Position numbers and translations under genes: made by a program. The notes beneath the pieces were generated by a model that saw only the letters and a list, made by a program, of their open reading frames with translations, had not been told where the DNA came from and made no database searches. From Symsagittifera roscoffensis (lineage: Eukaryota > Xenacoelomorpha > Acoela > Convolutidae): a stretch of DNA of 64,000 bases. This document shows positions 52,411-64,000 of the stretch, piece by piece; the first letter of the stretch is position 1, and every line of letters starts with the position of its first letter. The stretch spans positions 42,852,411 through 42,916,410 of the forward strand of contig NC_087064.1 in the NCBI RefSeq assembly GCF_963678635.1, read 5' to 3'.

Positions 52411-53504
52411 AGTATGGAACCAATATTGCAGAAAAAGAATCCATTGAACAAAAACAATGGCCGACTCGATGTTGACTTTGCGTATAGATTCTAGTCACTT
52501 GGCGTTTCACAAAGAAAGGTCAAAATTCATCTTGCACGTAGTCTCGATCCAGCTTAATGAAAGCGACACATCATTGCATCAATCTGAATTCTTGACACGA
52601 TCACTCAAGACGATTTAGGAAAAAACGAGACCCACTTTTTGATTTGGAACAGCTGCCCTTCTTCTCTCCAGAAGATAACTATATCTCTCCTTCTTTCACG
52701 CAGTCACTGCTTCAAAAAAAAACAATGAAATCTCTCCATCCATCTTTCACTACATTAAACAACCTTTTGGTAAAAACTCCCTAAATCCCGGATGGGTGGA
52801 ACCAGTTTAAAATTAGTTTTTATAACCAAATTTATTCTTGATAAAAACTATCTACACAAAATATTTCTTACTTACCAACCATGATTCATAACTATTCAAT
52901 CAATATCCATTGTGATGCTAAAACTATTTGTAGCTTCAGCACCAGAACAATTCAAATATAACTTAGAAGACAGTTGTTCTCCTTTGGAACAAGTTCCAGA
53001 TATCTAAACCGCAAATACCAGTATACACTTAATATATTGAGACTAGGAGATATAAGGGTAAGATTAAGATCGGTAATAGAATCAGAAGTCGCACGAATCT
53101 ATCCGGCCGAAATAAGAATAGCGTGACGAACAGACGGTTTACCTTATCTGAAATTACTCAATGAGTAAGCTACCCCAAGCGTAAACTCAAATTAGTTGAA
53201 AAATTTTGAAACTTTTCAATAAAAAATCATCTCCCCGCACGCTATGTAAAAAAGTCATAGATTGCCATGACGAAACTTTTTAAATAGACCAATTATTCTG
53301 ACAAATGGCAATTTGCAATGCCTAAATGGCGTGAAATTTATAACTTTTTGAATTTGAGCTCAGAGCAACAAGTTGAAAGTTGTCAGAAGATAACAACTAC
53401 CCCGATCAGAAACTTTCCATCACGTTCTTCGAAAGTCGGAACCAGAAAGCTTTATTTTATTTATTACTTCATCAATTTATTAACTAAATTACATTGGCAA
53501 AAGT
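52411..53504. other. No gene seen
   Basis: Sequence after the polymerase leader has no recognisable polymerase motif, exon or repeat that I can support. Confidence 0.45.
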
Positions 53505-56500
53505 GCAGTCGGAACAATCAGGGCTTTGCCCTCTAGTCCTGCATTGGAAACTAAGATTTGCTCTCATCCAGATCTAACCCAACTTCATTTCTTCTTGATA
53601 GTATCCTGACATTCTTTTTTCAAACTGTATTATTTATAAGTAAGTTTCAAGATGGGATCAACCTTACAGTTCCCCGCCCAAATCAATTTAAAGGGGAAAA
53701 TTTTGGATTTTTCATCAGCTAATTTTGAGAATAGCATAGATTGGTTCAGAATTCACCGTATTACTCAAGAAAACTGAATTTAAACATTAATCTAGGAAAT
53801 TAACAGCAATACAATTGCAATACCGCATAAAAAAGTTTTAAAAAATGCGTTTGTATGAAATGCATATATCATACAGAAAATAATACATGCTTGGGGGGGG
53901 GGTTCATTCTACGATAGATTTCTTAGGGAGGAGGGATTGTACGGTTGATCATCAAAATGTTTCAAAAATAATGATCAATTCAGTTTATTTGTGAGCTTGT
54001 TGCGCTTAACGTGTGGGATTTCATAAAAGCGAAAAGCCCTGGTTATTCTGTTTTCGGACAAAACACAAACAAGACTGCTCGTATCAGGGCGAAGCTCTGA
54101 ATGTTCCGACTGCCTTTTAAATTCTATGGAGCAGTAATAACAAGAAAAATTTGAATGCAAAAAAAAGTAAAAAATTTTTTTTTCTAGATTTGATATTTTT
54201 TGTAAAAACATCCTCCCACACGCCATAATAATTGCAAAGTGATAACAAGACTGCTCGAATCAGGGCAAAACCTTGTATGTTTTGACTGCCTTTTAAGGTT
54301 TATGGAGCAGTAATAACATTTAAAAAAAAAACAAATTTATTACAACAAAGTGAAATTTTTTTTCTAAAATTCAACATTATTTTGAAAATCATTCCCCCAC
54401 ACGCCAAATAAAACACAAAAGGATAAATGTTGCTTCTTCTAACAAATCAATTATGGCATATCAGCTTCTTTCAACCAATTTGGAACGACTTCTAAGACGG
54501 ATTGAATCTCCGCTTAAGCATTAATAGCGCTAAATTTATCGCGCGTTGGTTGTCCCAAATTGGCCAAAATGGCAATCTTTAAACCCCCATAACTTTACGC
54601 AAAATAATCACAGGTGAAATATCTTTTCAAATTTAAACTCAAGTAAACAATAGCTTTCGAATGATACAAAAAAATTCCGTAAAAAATGGCTAGTTAAAAA
54701 GTCGAAACTTGTCTGAAGAAAAAAAAACCCACCCGAGCACAAATATTCCGTTACTTTCATAACGAAAGTCGTAACAATAATCAGTGAAGCTCATAAACCT
54801 TCGGAAGTTCAATTTTTGGAAAAAGGCTCAAGATAGAACTGGGTTTTTCTTGTCTTTTTTTCGAGTCGTTTTTCATGGACTTTTTTTCTGCGGATTCGTA
54901 TGAAAAACATCTTCCCCGGTTATAGAATTAAATGACTAGCAATAAGATAAACAAGACTGTTCGTTTATCAGGGCAAAACTCTGAATGTTCCGACTGTCCC
55001 TTAACTCATATCGCATAGTTTTTGAGAAACTAAAATATTGAAAACCTACAGTTTGGAAAAAATCAAAGCGTAAAGTTTTGAGTCGTACGAAATTAATACG
55101 ACCAATTAGCTAGCCTCAATTCACTTTGGAACGATTTTGTTGTGCGGGATAATTCGCGTTACGCTCTAAGCATTATGAAAATACTCTTCAAAGCGCAATT
55201 TTCAAACCCCCAGATCTTTACAAAAAATAATTGGAGGTGAAATATCTTTTTACAGTCGGACTCAAAAAGTCGTTATCTTCAACGGGGATTTAAAAACTTT
55301 TGTTGAAAATTTTTTTTCGAGCGGTGAAAATTTACTGAATAAAAAAACCACTCCTGAATAAAAAGATTTTCAGTTGAAAGTTTTTCTCAAGGTTTTTCTC
55401 AAAATTTTTCTCAAAAATTCAATTGTGCATGCAAAATTTGTTCCAAATTGGCAGATTGCTCTGTTCGAGTATAACTGTTGATTCCAGTTTTTTACAGCTA
55501 TCAAAATTCGAGTCTAATATCAAGGTCACCGTGAAAAAAGACATTCAATTCACATAAACGATTGATTGGAACCTCCGAGCATCCACAACAACCAGAAATC
55601 TTTGATGCCGAAAATCTTTGAAGCTTTTTAAATTCATCTTGATCATACAAAAATAATCAAAATATATCAACTCAATTCTTTTTGTCAGGCTCCTATTTTA
55701 CAAGCAGAATTGAGAGAAATATTTTTAAAAAACTTTTGTGTTTCTTCGCATTCAGAATTAGACGTGTTTCCCAACTTTTAATTTCAAACTTTATCTCATT
55801 TAACCGCATCAAAAATTTGTTTTAAACCACTTTGTTGTCAATCTAATAGTTACTGGAAAACTGCTCTCTAACTTTTCTATATGTTTGATGGAAATTTCGT
55901 AACTTGATTTGAATGTTTTTATGTAGAATGTCTCCTAAGTTTCTTCAGAAGTTTGACTTGCAGGTCTTCCAGTGATGAGTCAGCCAATCATTCACAAAAT
56001 GGTCAAGTAATGTACAATTGTATTTACAACGAGCATGCTTCCTGTTTCTACTGGGTCGTAGTCCATATCAGAGTCACCATAAGAACGACGAAGCCAGGAA
56101 AGATTTTGGATGCCATACCTTAAATACAAGGGTTCTTCATGAGCATCTCACTTATCTTATTTTGTTTTAGAAACTTAAGACTCTTGAACATAGTGAATAC
56201 TCTTATATAGGTCTTTGTGATGTTATATTTGTTTTTTCTTTCAGGAAAAATTTCTAGAAATTGTTCACGCTCGAATTGGTTTGTTCGCGATGTGGGTAGA
56301 TAATGTCTAGTAGAGGAAGTTTTCGGTCAATCTCAAATTTTAAAGGATTGATTTCTTGGGTGATTTTTTTGGTCGACTGCGCTACGCGTTAATGGAAATA
56401 TAGCAAATGGGAATTTTATTTATCTGCAGTTGATAGTAATCACATTACCATAATTTGAAAAAAGTTTACTTCACTCTCAGTTTCAATTTCAGAGCTTGAA

Positions 56501-59190
56501 CAAACGAAAGATCCAACAAAATTCACTTCATGAAAAACCACATTGAGTCGGAGAAAAATTCGTCAAAGAACTTTTCTCTGATGATCGGTACAAAAATACG
56601 CTTTCTGTTCTGGCGTTCTGAAAAACTAACTAAAATATACGCCCGTATGAAGGGGCGTGTCTACCATTTTCTCGAGAGGTGGAGTGAAACTTGTCAAATT
56701 TCTTAGGTTGACCAAATTGATTTTCCGTCGAGCTCTCCCAAGGCACCAAAAGATCCCTGTTCTGATTATATTTTTGGACCGCAGGCAATTTTTTAAGAAC
56801 ACGGGCCAGAAAAACGCATATTTTGGCGCGCGCTCCCCTCAGAATTACTATATGTTGGTGCTGAGGGCGCTTTTAGAAAAAAATTTAGAAAGGTCAGCCA
56901 GCCAAAAATGGAGGACTTAAAATAGTATCAAGAGTTATGTTTGCGTTTGCTGTGTTGGCGTTTTTCTGTGCACAGTTTTTTACCTAGTCATTTTTGGTTG
57001 ACTTTTTTAATACAAACTGAACGATATTGATATTACCGTTCACATTTACGGAAATGATTTCATCTCCGATTATTTGTTTTTGTTCAAATTGTGGAAGAAA
57101 TTTAGGAAGATATATGCTTATAGTGTTTTAAAAGTTCAACTTAAAAGTTTAATTTATTTTTAAAAAGTTAAAATCAGACTAATTTTTATTCTGGACGTAA
57201 ACAGGTTCCACCGGGGTGTCGGTTACTACTTCATTAACTTGCTCCTTTTACTTTTTGATGCTGAAAACTTAAGGCAAATTAATTACGCGTGACAAGTTAT
57301 CCCGAACTACAAAGCTGTCCCAAATTGAATTGGGACAAGCTAACTGATCTTAATAATTTCATATACCACTCAAATGTTAACAATTACATTTTTTATTATT
57401 GTCAAAAATTCTTTCACCAAAAACTAATTGAGACCGTTTAAATGGTAGTCGAAACAATCAGGATTTTGCCTCGATACGAGCAGTCTTGTTGTTCCCACTT
57501 TCGATGAAAACGGAATTATTTTGCTTGGTGTTTTTTGTGGGTGCTTAGTTTCTAAGTTTTGGTCGGAAAAACTTTCGTTTCAAAGCCCAGTTCCTCTGCT
57601 TCTCTAAAGAGTGCAATAAAATTGAATTTAGTTGCGGTAAAAACTTAGCTGCATAATCTAAGTGTGACAAAAACTAAACAGTGAAGCAAGGCAAAGATAT
57701 TCTGGGCAGTCTCAAATTTCGAAAAAACGGAAAACTTGCGCTTGTGTTGGTTTTATTTTCAGCCAATTTTTGGCAAACATAACAAAAGTTCTTGACAAAA
57801 AAAGTATACCCCTTGCAGATAATTACTTCCTAAAATCAAATAAAAAAACATTATTTTTATCTGATCAATTTTTGCAAACTTCTAGGAGTTCGAAAATTGT
57901 CAGTTTGGCCATGATCTGGACTAATTTATGCGCGTTTTGAAGCAAATATTCATAATACAGAAAGCTTTACACGAAATATTTATGCGTCAAAAATTGTCCC
58001 GCACAAGAAAAAATTGTTTCAAATTGGATTGCGGCTAGAGTTATTTCCATCTCGTACGACTCAAAATTTTACTTTGGTTTTTGTTTTTGTCCAAAAGTTA
58101 TTGTTTTTTCAATATGTTCCTTTCCCAAAAACTATACGATATGGATTAGAGGGCAGTTGGAACAATCAAAGCTGCTTTGCCCTAACAAACAAGCAGTCTT
58201 GTTTTTCCGACTTTCTTATCGAAAATAACGGAATATTAGTGCTTAAGTGGGTTTTTTCTTCAGACTAATTTCGACTTTATAACTAGCAATTTTTGACGGA
58301 ATTTTTTAATTTCGTTCAGAAGGTTTTGTTGCCCTGAGCTTGAAATGGAAAAGACATTTTGCCTGTGATCTTTTGTCGTAAAGTTATGAGGGTTTATATG
58401 TTGCAATTTTTGCTAATTAAGGATTAAAGACACCTAACGCGCGATACAACTCTATTACCGCGTAAGCGAAGTTTCAATCCGTCTCAGAATTTGTGCCAAA
58501 TTGGTTGAAGAACGCTTATTTGCTTTTTTTTGATTTCTTAATAGGAGCTGAATCTATCAAATTTTACTTAATAAGGCATGTGAAGAGATAATTTTCAAAA
58601 AAACTCAAATTTAAAAAAAAGTCTTTTTATTTTTCATAATTGTTTTTAACAACTTATTACTGATCCATAGATCTTAAAAGGCAGTCGGAACATTCAGGGC
58701 TTCGCCCTGATACGAATAGTCTTGTTCAGATTTGTGGTTGAATTTGGGAATACTTGCAAGTGAGATCTTTTACACGCTATATGTTTGGTCACATTGAAGC
58801 ATAAGCGACAAATTAAATCATTCAAATGAGAACTGATTTTGAGAAAATGCTCTTATGATACGTGTCGAGTATGGGATACAAATCCAAAACAAAAATGAAA
58901 ACATTAGAAGTTTTTTTTCGAATTAGGAAAAACCGTATTATTTTAATTTTTCGCCAAAAATTGCTTACTCTGTGGGCCTGCTGTGAAATTTCATTTTATT
59001 GTTCCGACTTTCGTAACGAAAGTAACGGAATATTTGTGCTCGGGTGGTTTTTTTTGCAAACAAGTCTTGACTTTTTAACTAGCTATTTTTGACGGAACTT
59101 TTTTCAATGGAAAGCTATTGTTGTCCTAAACTTAAATTTGAAAAGATTTTTTATCTGTGATCATTTTTCGTAAATTTATGGGAATGTGAT
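53505..59190. repeat. Field of hairpin-box inverted repeats
   Basis: A box of about 50 bp occurs seven times, at 54070, 54246 and 54952 in one orientation (CAAGACTGCTCG...GACTGCC) and at 53505, 57444, 58151 and 58680 in the other. Its centre is a hairpin, for example CAGGGCTTCGCCCTG. Longer inverted matches flank the boxes: about 54440-54790 is the reverse complement of parts of 58200-58520 and 58975-59190 (shared text such as CCCGAGCACAAATATTCCGT). The region has no supported gene. It looks like several copies, or a rearranged inverted pair, of a non-autonomous element. Confidence 0.75.
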
Positions 59191-59594
59191 ACCGGATAGA
59201 ATAACTATAATTCTGATTGAAAACAATTAAGGTTTCAAATAGTTAACTTAAATATGAAACCGTTGTTTTTTACTATCACCGATGTTTGTGCAGATGACTG
59301 ACTTGCGTATCTAACACACGGAGATCTGAACCTCAGTGCTATAGCTTATTGGTCAACACCGTATGACCTTGAAGAAGTAGTAACAAAATATGTATGTATA
59401 CAGATAACAATGTGAACATCTCAAGGTTATTGTACGGTTACTGTAGTGACAGTTACTGTACCGTACCACATTTCCGGAGGAAAAAATTTTATGTAACATT
59501 CTATAAAATTTAGTAAATAGAAGTTTTGATACTCAGTTTACTAAAATTTTGTTTATACAAATTTGATTCCTTTGGCTCTTCTCTTTTATTGTTT

Positions 59595-59984
59595 TTAATT
59601 TGCTTCTCTTTCCTCTTGTTTCTCCTCGAACTTAATGGTAAGTTCCACGATGCATTCCACGATCGTGTAATGTCTAGTGACGAACTTCCGATTTTCGTCT
59701 GAACAATTGCCTGTCGAGTAAGCCAAATTTGGCTTTCCCTGGTTTTTTGATATCTGTCTTGAATGTCGATAGACTTCGAGGGCTGCCTTAATTAAATCCG
59801 TAATGTCCTCGTCTGGGCAGATAAATTTGACTGAATGCTTTATCGGATATCCGTACCGTCTGGGTCCTTGATTCTTTGTTTGTCTCCCACTTCTCCTTAC
59901 CGTCTTCGAACCATCGTTTTCCTCTCGGAGCTTAAGCCAGTCCGGCCAAAAAAAAAGTTTTGCGGAAATAAGAAGTAAGAAATA
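59595..59984 (-). pseudogene. Ty3/gypsy C-terminal integrase tail, copy C
   Basis: A minus-strand frame of about 129 codons without a start codon reads P-D-W-L-K-L-R-E-E-N, then TVRRSGRQTKNQGPRRYGYP and I-K-H-S-V-K-F-I, and ends with an acidic tail at TAA 59595-59597. The RRSGR...R-Y-G pattern is typical for the end of gypsy pol proteins, and the Y-G-x-P-I-(K/R)-H-S-V block also occurs near the end of copy B's integrase ORF. Confidence 0.55.
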
Positions 59985-60184
59985 GGATTAGTTAACTTAC
60001 AAATTACAGGAGTAAGTTAAAAACGAATTGCCTTTGCAATGCAAAACTGCAGATAAATTAGGAAAAGCCCAAGAAACGCAACTGGAACGACAATCATTAC
60101 ATTAGCAGACAAACGAAAGTCCGACGATTCAATTTTTTGCAGAAAACAAATCCAATTTTACACATACTGAAAAAAAAGGTCCGA

Positions 60185-60243
60185 CTGGGACTCAAACCGC
60201 GGATCTTTGTAGGAAAAGGCAACTGTGTTACGTCCAGGCCAGG
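60185..60243 (-). mobile_element. tRNA-like sequence (SINE head or tRNA pseudogene)
   Basis: On the minus strand, TGGCCTGGACG (A-box-like) is followed about 40 bases later by GGTTTGAGTCC (B-box-like). The anticodon stem and acceptor do not pair well, so it is not a working tRNA gene. It lies inside the 3' part of decayed gypsy copy C. Confidence 0.4.
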
Positions 60244-60677
60244 TAGTTAAACACTGGAGGTTCAACACTGCAAAAAAAATTAAATTAAACTTCTTGTAGC
60301 TTTATTTAAAAAAAAATGTTTACGAGAAAAAAAAGACTAATTCCCGATAATAGCACTTGCTATGGCAAACATAAAAAGACGTGTTAATTGTCGAAATCAG
60401 GAAGGACCCACTTAAATTATCGCTCAGCTAAGTTTTGTCTTTTATGAAACCCCGCTCCCATGAGTATAACAGCTCCTTGCGCAGTTCTGGATTAATCGTG
60501 CTTGTTTTTTCCACTATTCGCCTATGTCGTTTGCCGATGTATCCCTTCTTGTGGCATTTGACCTAGCATTTGCTTCAAGGAGAGTCTTTAGTGCCCTTGC
60601 CCGATCCCTATCCTTTGCAGACTCGACTTGCTGCTTGAACAATGGCCTTACGTCCCTACTGCTTTGCCCTTTGCGAC

Positions 60678-61680
60678 TTATCTTTCGGTTCTCCCTTTTC
60701 TGAACCCTACGATTTGCTTCTTCAGCTGGGACGCAGGAAGGGCCGATCGCTCCAGGCGCTCTTTATCTAAATGATCAGAGTCAATTAAGAATTTATCCCT
60801 TAGAATTTTAAATCTTGTTTTTGGAAGACGTCCGAAATGAGCTTCGAACGGAAAGCGTTGTATTGTCTTTTGTTTATTCCATCTAAGATCAGGCACTATT
60901 GTACTAAGAAAAAGCTTTATGGATGTAACATTCTCGTCCAAAAGCATTACTTCCAGTCTTTTCCTGATTGTTTGTATAGTTCGCTCAAAAAATCCACAAC
61001 CGCGGTGGACCCCCAGTGGACAGATTTTTTTCTATGTTATTTTCTGAGCGGAACTTTCGCATTGCTTTACCTTTAGAACCAGAAAACTGATCAGTTCTTA
61101 TGGACTCTGGTATTCCTTGTGTATCAATATATGTACGTAAGAATTTTGTCGAAAGTTTTCGCCCAGTTGATTGTGTATTTTTACCGACGAAAATTTTGAG
61201 TACCGATCTTTTGTTACAACCAAAATTTTTTTTATTTCCATTATGGTCTTCCAGTGGTCCCTCATGGTCTAATTGTAGTTGCCGACTTGATTCGTTGGCA
61301 GTGGTAGCGGTTTGGTAGCATTTATCGTTCTTACCATAGCGGATGGTCCTACATTCCTCCACCAAACTGACTATATTTTGCAAGTGTGTAGTTTGACACG
61401 TCTAGAATTGCCTCTTGACCAGGATGACCAAGATGGATGCGTTTGAGGCCCACTGGGCGCAATTGACCTGGGACCTCCAGCCAACTATCTACAAGTATGC
61501 AGTCGTCCACGACTGACATCTGGTGCCAAAGAGACTTCGTGTATGGGCCCACGAGTTCGAAGCTATGTCGGTACTTTCTCGCAATAACTCGCGAAGACTC
61601 TCCATTGAGGTGTCTTCCGTAATCGACTCAGCAATTAGACTTCTGTCGAAAAACTTCGACAGGTTTCCAAGCTCTCCCAC
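60678..61680 (-). pseudogene. Ty3/gypsy integrase, copy C, broken
   Basis: Fragments in order: I-H-L-G-H-P-G-Q-E-A-I-L (zinc-binding domain, about 61440), Q-L-D-H-E-G-P-L-E-D (first Asp), ESIRTDQFSGSKGK (second Asp), then in another frame H-R-G-C-G-F-F-E-R-T-I-Q-T-I (catalytic Glu near 60985), and F-E-A-H-F-G-R-L-P near 60840. The three catalytic acids are all present, unlike in copy B, but at least three frameshifts and several stops separate them. Confidence 0.75.
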
Positions 61681-62559
61681 GTCATCTTTTTCGGCTATTC
61701 GAAATTCTTCCTTTCGCTATCTGTGGCCAACTCGTCTTCCTGCTACAACACTGACCTCTGGGCCGGCTAAAAGATCGACCTCAACGATAGGCGTTCCCTT
61801 TTTTCCGTTTTCGCAGTCTATTTAATGTTCTTCAGCATTTTGGTTTGCCGTCTTGAGTGCGCCTCCAACTCTAGCATGTTTCCTGGGTCAACTGCCCGTT
61901 CCGACCCACTCAGATCCCAAAACGAAACTAATTTATAATTTAGGTGCTTTTTTCTGTGGTGACGGAGATGTTCGAGTCTCTGGATTGGCCGTTATGTACT
62001 TGTCGATGGCCCGCCACTCGATCTGCGGTATATTGGAATCTGAACTGTCTGACTCATTTCTGCTCAACGTTCCTCTTTTAATCATGCGAGTTCTTTGAAA
62101 GGTTGTTTCTGTCACATGGTCCGTGATTTGTTCTCGCTCGCCGCCGCTGTGTATCTTTTCTTTGATTTTCACGGTTTTTTTTCAATTTTTTTCTCCGGTC
62201 TGATATTTTCCATCTTTCCAAGACTTCTTTAGAGAGTCTCCAAGCTTTTTCTGACCTACTGTATTGATTGAGATATTTTGCTTGAATAGCTTTGTTTCTA
62301 TTTTGAAAGACGTGAGTTTTGACCGTTTTCTGTCCGGTCGAGCTTTGTTCGTTTTAGACCAAATTGTTTGCTATAGCAACCGTGAGATGACGTCTCTTTC
62401 TTATGGCTGAACTCAGTTTTTGCCTCGGAGTGTTTCAGAATTTCTTCGTTCCGGTTGAGCTCCCTTGTATTACTTAACCGACTGTTTAAACAGACGAGCG
62501 CCTTATGAAAATCCTCAAATGAGGTTAAAACAGTTTTTTAATCCAGTTTTGACTAGCCG

Positions 62560-63769
62560 CGGTTCCCCATTTGGATCTCTTGATAAGTAATCTACTATTC
62601 CCATTTCTCTACGAGGTATATGTATTTTTTAAAATTGGTTAGGTGACAATCTGGTGACTATAAATTGATACGTTTTGTTCGATGAGAGCTTTGTGATCTG
62701 TAGCTATTATAAACTCCTTACCCAAAAAATAGTGTTTGAACCGGTCTACCGACCATACTACTACGAGCATTTCCAGCTCTTTTGTTGAGTATTTGTTTTC
62801 TTGAATATTCAGGGAGCGTGATGCGAATGTAATTGGTATCCATTCGTCTTCCCCGGTTCTCTGTTCCAGAGCTGCTCTGAGGCCACTATGACTTGCATCG
62901 AATTTTGCCCGAGTATCTTTTGAGGGGTTATAATAATGCATCTGGGCGATGTTTGCAACCGACTTCTTGATTTCTTCGAAAATTAGGCAGTGTTGGTCCC
63001 CCGATAAAATTTTTTGTACCGGCATTCGAATGTTTTCAACTTCTTTTTTTTCGTTTCCATCCCGTAACAATGGTCTGAGTTTGTCATTTAAGCTTGCTGC
63101 GCTTGAGATAAATTTAGAAAGATGATGAAAACTGCCCATGAACGATCTGAAGTGTTTAAGGGATTTGGGCGGTTGTAGATTAGGTATCGCCTCCGTTTTT
63201 TTTGTGATTTTTGGAAAAAATTTACTCGGTGATATTTTATACTCAAGCCAGTTTATTTCTGTTGGAAAAAATTGGCATTTGGAAAATTTCAAAGCAAGGT
63301 TTTCATCAATTAGTTTTTTTAATATTTCTAAGATTAATTTTTCATGTTTCTTTTCATCTCCCTTCAGAACGATCAAAATATCAACTTGGAAACAAAATGT
63401 GTTCTTAGCGTGGTTTAATGTCCAATCCATGGCCTTCTGAAACTCAGCTGGCATCTCAGCTACCCCATAGAACCCAGTAAGAAACCTATATGTCCCCGTT
63501 GCTTGTCCCCCCACAATATTGAAACTGCAACTTTGGCTTTTCCGCAGTTAACTTAAGTTGACTATATGAATATTGCAGGTCGAGCACCGTGGAATATAGT
63601 GTCCCCGATGTTTTTACTGTTACAATTTGACTCACCCCATCTAGTAGCTCATCAACATTTGGAATTTGGAACTTGTTTTTGTACAATTGGCTATTAACAG
63701 GTCTTGCGTCTAATGCCAATTTGAAGGAGTCGTCTTTTTTCACCGTGATAACTATGAGAGTGGTAAAAC
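62560..63769 (-). pseudogene. Ty3/gypsy reverse transcriptase and RNase H, copy C
   Basis: The main frame (62639-63514) reads ATGTYRFLTGFYGVAEMP, then F-C-F-Q-V-D-I-L-I-V where the active site F-x-D-D should be, so the first Asp is Val. RNase H motifs follow (KFDASHSGLRAALEQ, KELEMLVVVW, ATDHKALI), and a further block G-I-V-D-Y-L-S-R lies in another frame at about 62600. Upstream, across a frameshift near 63500, is RT text A-L-D-A-R-P-V-N-S-Q-L that runs into the assembly gap. Confidence 0.85.
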
Positions 63770-63969
63770 NNNNNNNNNNNNNNNNNNNNNNNNNNNNNNN
63801 NNNNNNNNNNNNNNNNNNNNNNNNNNNNNNNNNNNNNNNNNNNNNNNNNNNNNNNNNNNNNNNNNNNNNNNNNNNNNNNNNNNNNNNNNNNNNNNNNNNN
63901 NNNNNNNNNNNNNNNNNNNNNNNNNNNNNNNNNNNNNNNNNNNNNNNNNNNNNNNNNNNNNNNNNNNNN
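63770..63969. other. Assembly gap (200 N)
   Basis: A run of exactly 200 Ns, probably a placeholder of arbitrary length within the RT region of copy C. Confidence 0.99.
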
Positions 63970-64000
63970 CTTTGGGACAATCAACACGCGATATTTTTCG

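Larger units (their letters stand above)
59595..64000 (-). mobile_element. Decayed Ty3/gypsy element (copy C)
   Basis: Minus-strand pol text runs in element order from the right edge: RT, RNase H, integrase zinc-binding domain, integrase core, then the C-terminal tail. It is related to copy B throughout but broken by stops and frameshifts and interrupted by 200 Ns at 63770-63969. The gag end lies beyond the window. No LTR was identified. Confidence 0.85.

Noticed and set aside
56657-56920. 87-codon basic frame
   Set aside because: It shares a GGCGCGC...CTCCCC string with non-coding DNA at 13170, suggesting a dispersed repeat and not a gene.

Overview
The window is animal (metazoan, most likely invertebrate) nuclear DNA. 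It is AT-rich and gene-poor, with GT-AG introns and a dense load of eukaryotic mobile elements: Ty3/gypsy, a LINE, a Polinton/Maverick, a MITE and SINEs. A 200-base scaffold gap lies near the right end. There is no bacterial gene packing and no rRNA or CRISPR array. I cannot fix the species; the Polinton and the P-loop/zinc-knuckle protein family fit many aquatic invertebrates.

Layout. 1-3.9 kb: little except broken, charged coiled-coil reading frames on the minus strand. 3.86-7.26 kb: a recent 1.70-kb direct tandem duplication carrying a tRNA-derived SINE. 7.28-8.1 kb: a truncated Ty3/gypsy copy (candidate 5' LTR plus part of gag). 8.1-12.0 kb: minisatellites, long G runs and a 732-bp foldback MITE flanked by TA. 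12.2 kb: a short exon with the first motif of an ADP-ribosyltransferase (ART) fold. 14.3-14.7 kb: a nested inverted repeat. 15.5-20.8 kb: a decayed LINE on the minus strand. 21.0-23.4 kb: three blocks of a 25-bp minisatellite in a higher-order repeat. 25.2-25.8 kb: a 5'-truncated second LINE copy. 27.66-38.35 kb: three further exons giving the rest of the ART fold, a P-loop GTPase-like domain with a Cys/His zinc knuckle, and a C-terminal helical tail. A 7.34-kb Ty3/gypsy element sits in the intron between the second and third exons. 40.6-52.4 kb: a fossil Polinton/Maverick (adintovirus-like) element. 53.5-59.2 kb: a field of hairpin-containing inverted repeats. 59.6-64.0 kb: a decayed Ty3/gypsy relative on the minus strand, broken by the gap.

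The central host feature is a probable four-exon gene on the plus strand, about 12.2-38.4 kb. It joins an ADP-ribosyltransferase-like domain to a GTPase-like domain. Splice phases agree between exons 1-2 (phase 0) and 2-3 (phase 2). Its first intron would be about 15 kb, filled with an antisense LINE and satellites; its second is about 8.3 kb, mostly the Ty3 insertion. The exon 1 link and the 3' end of exon 3 are inferences; the domain calls for exons 2 and 3 are firmer.

The Polinton remnant keeps a recognisable gene set on the minus strand, from right to left: an exonuclease-like protein, the packaging ATPase, the integrase, the minor capsid protein, a pVI-like protein, the major capsid protein and a small membrane protein. 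A truncated N-terminal piece of the polymerase gene lies on the plus strand. Stops and frameshifts run through it, so it is a fossil. The full-length Ty3 element is young (LTRs about 99% identical) but also disabled: a stop and a frameshift in gag, and Lys in place of the catalytic Glu of the integrase.
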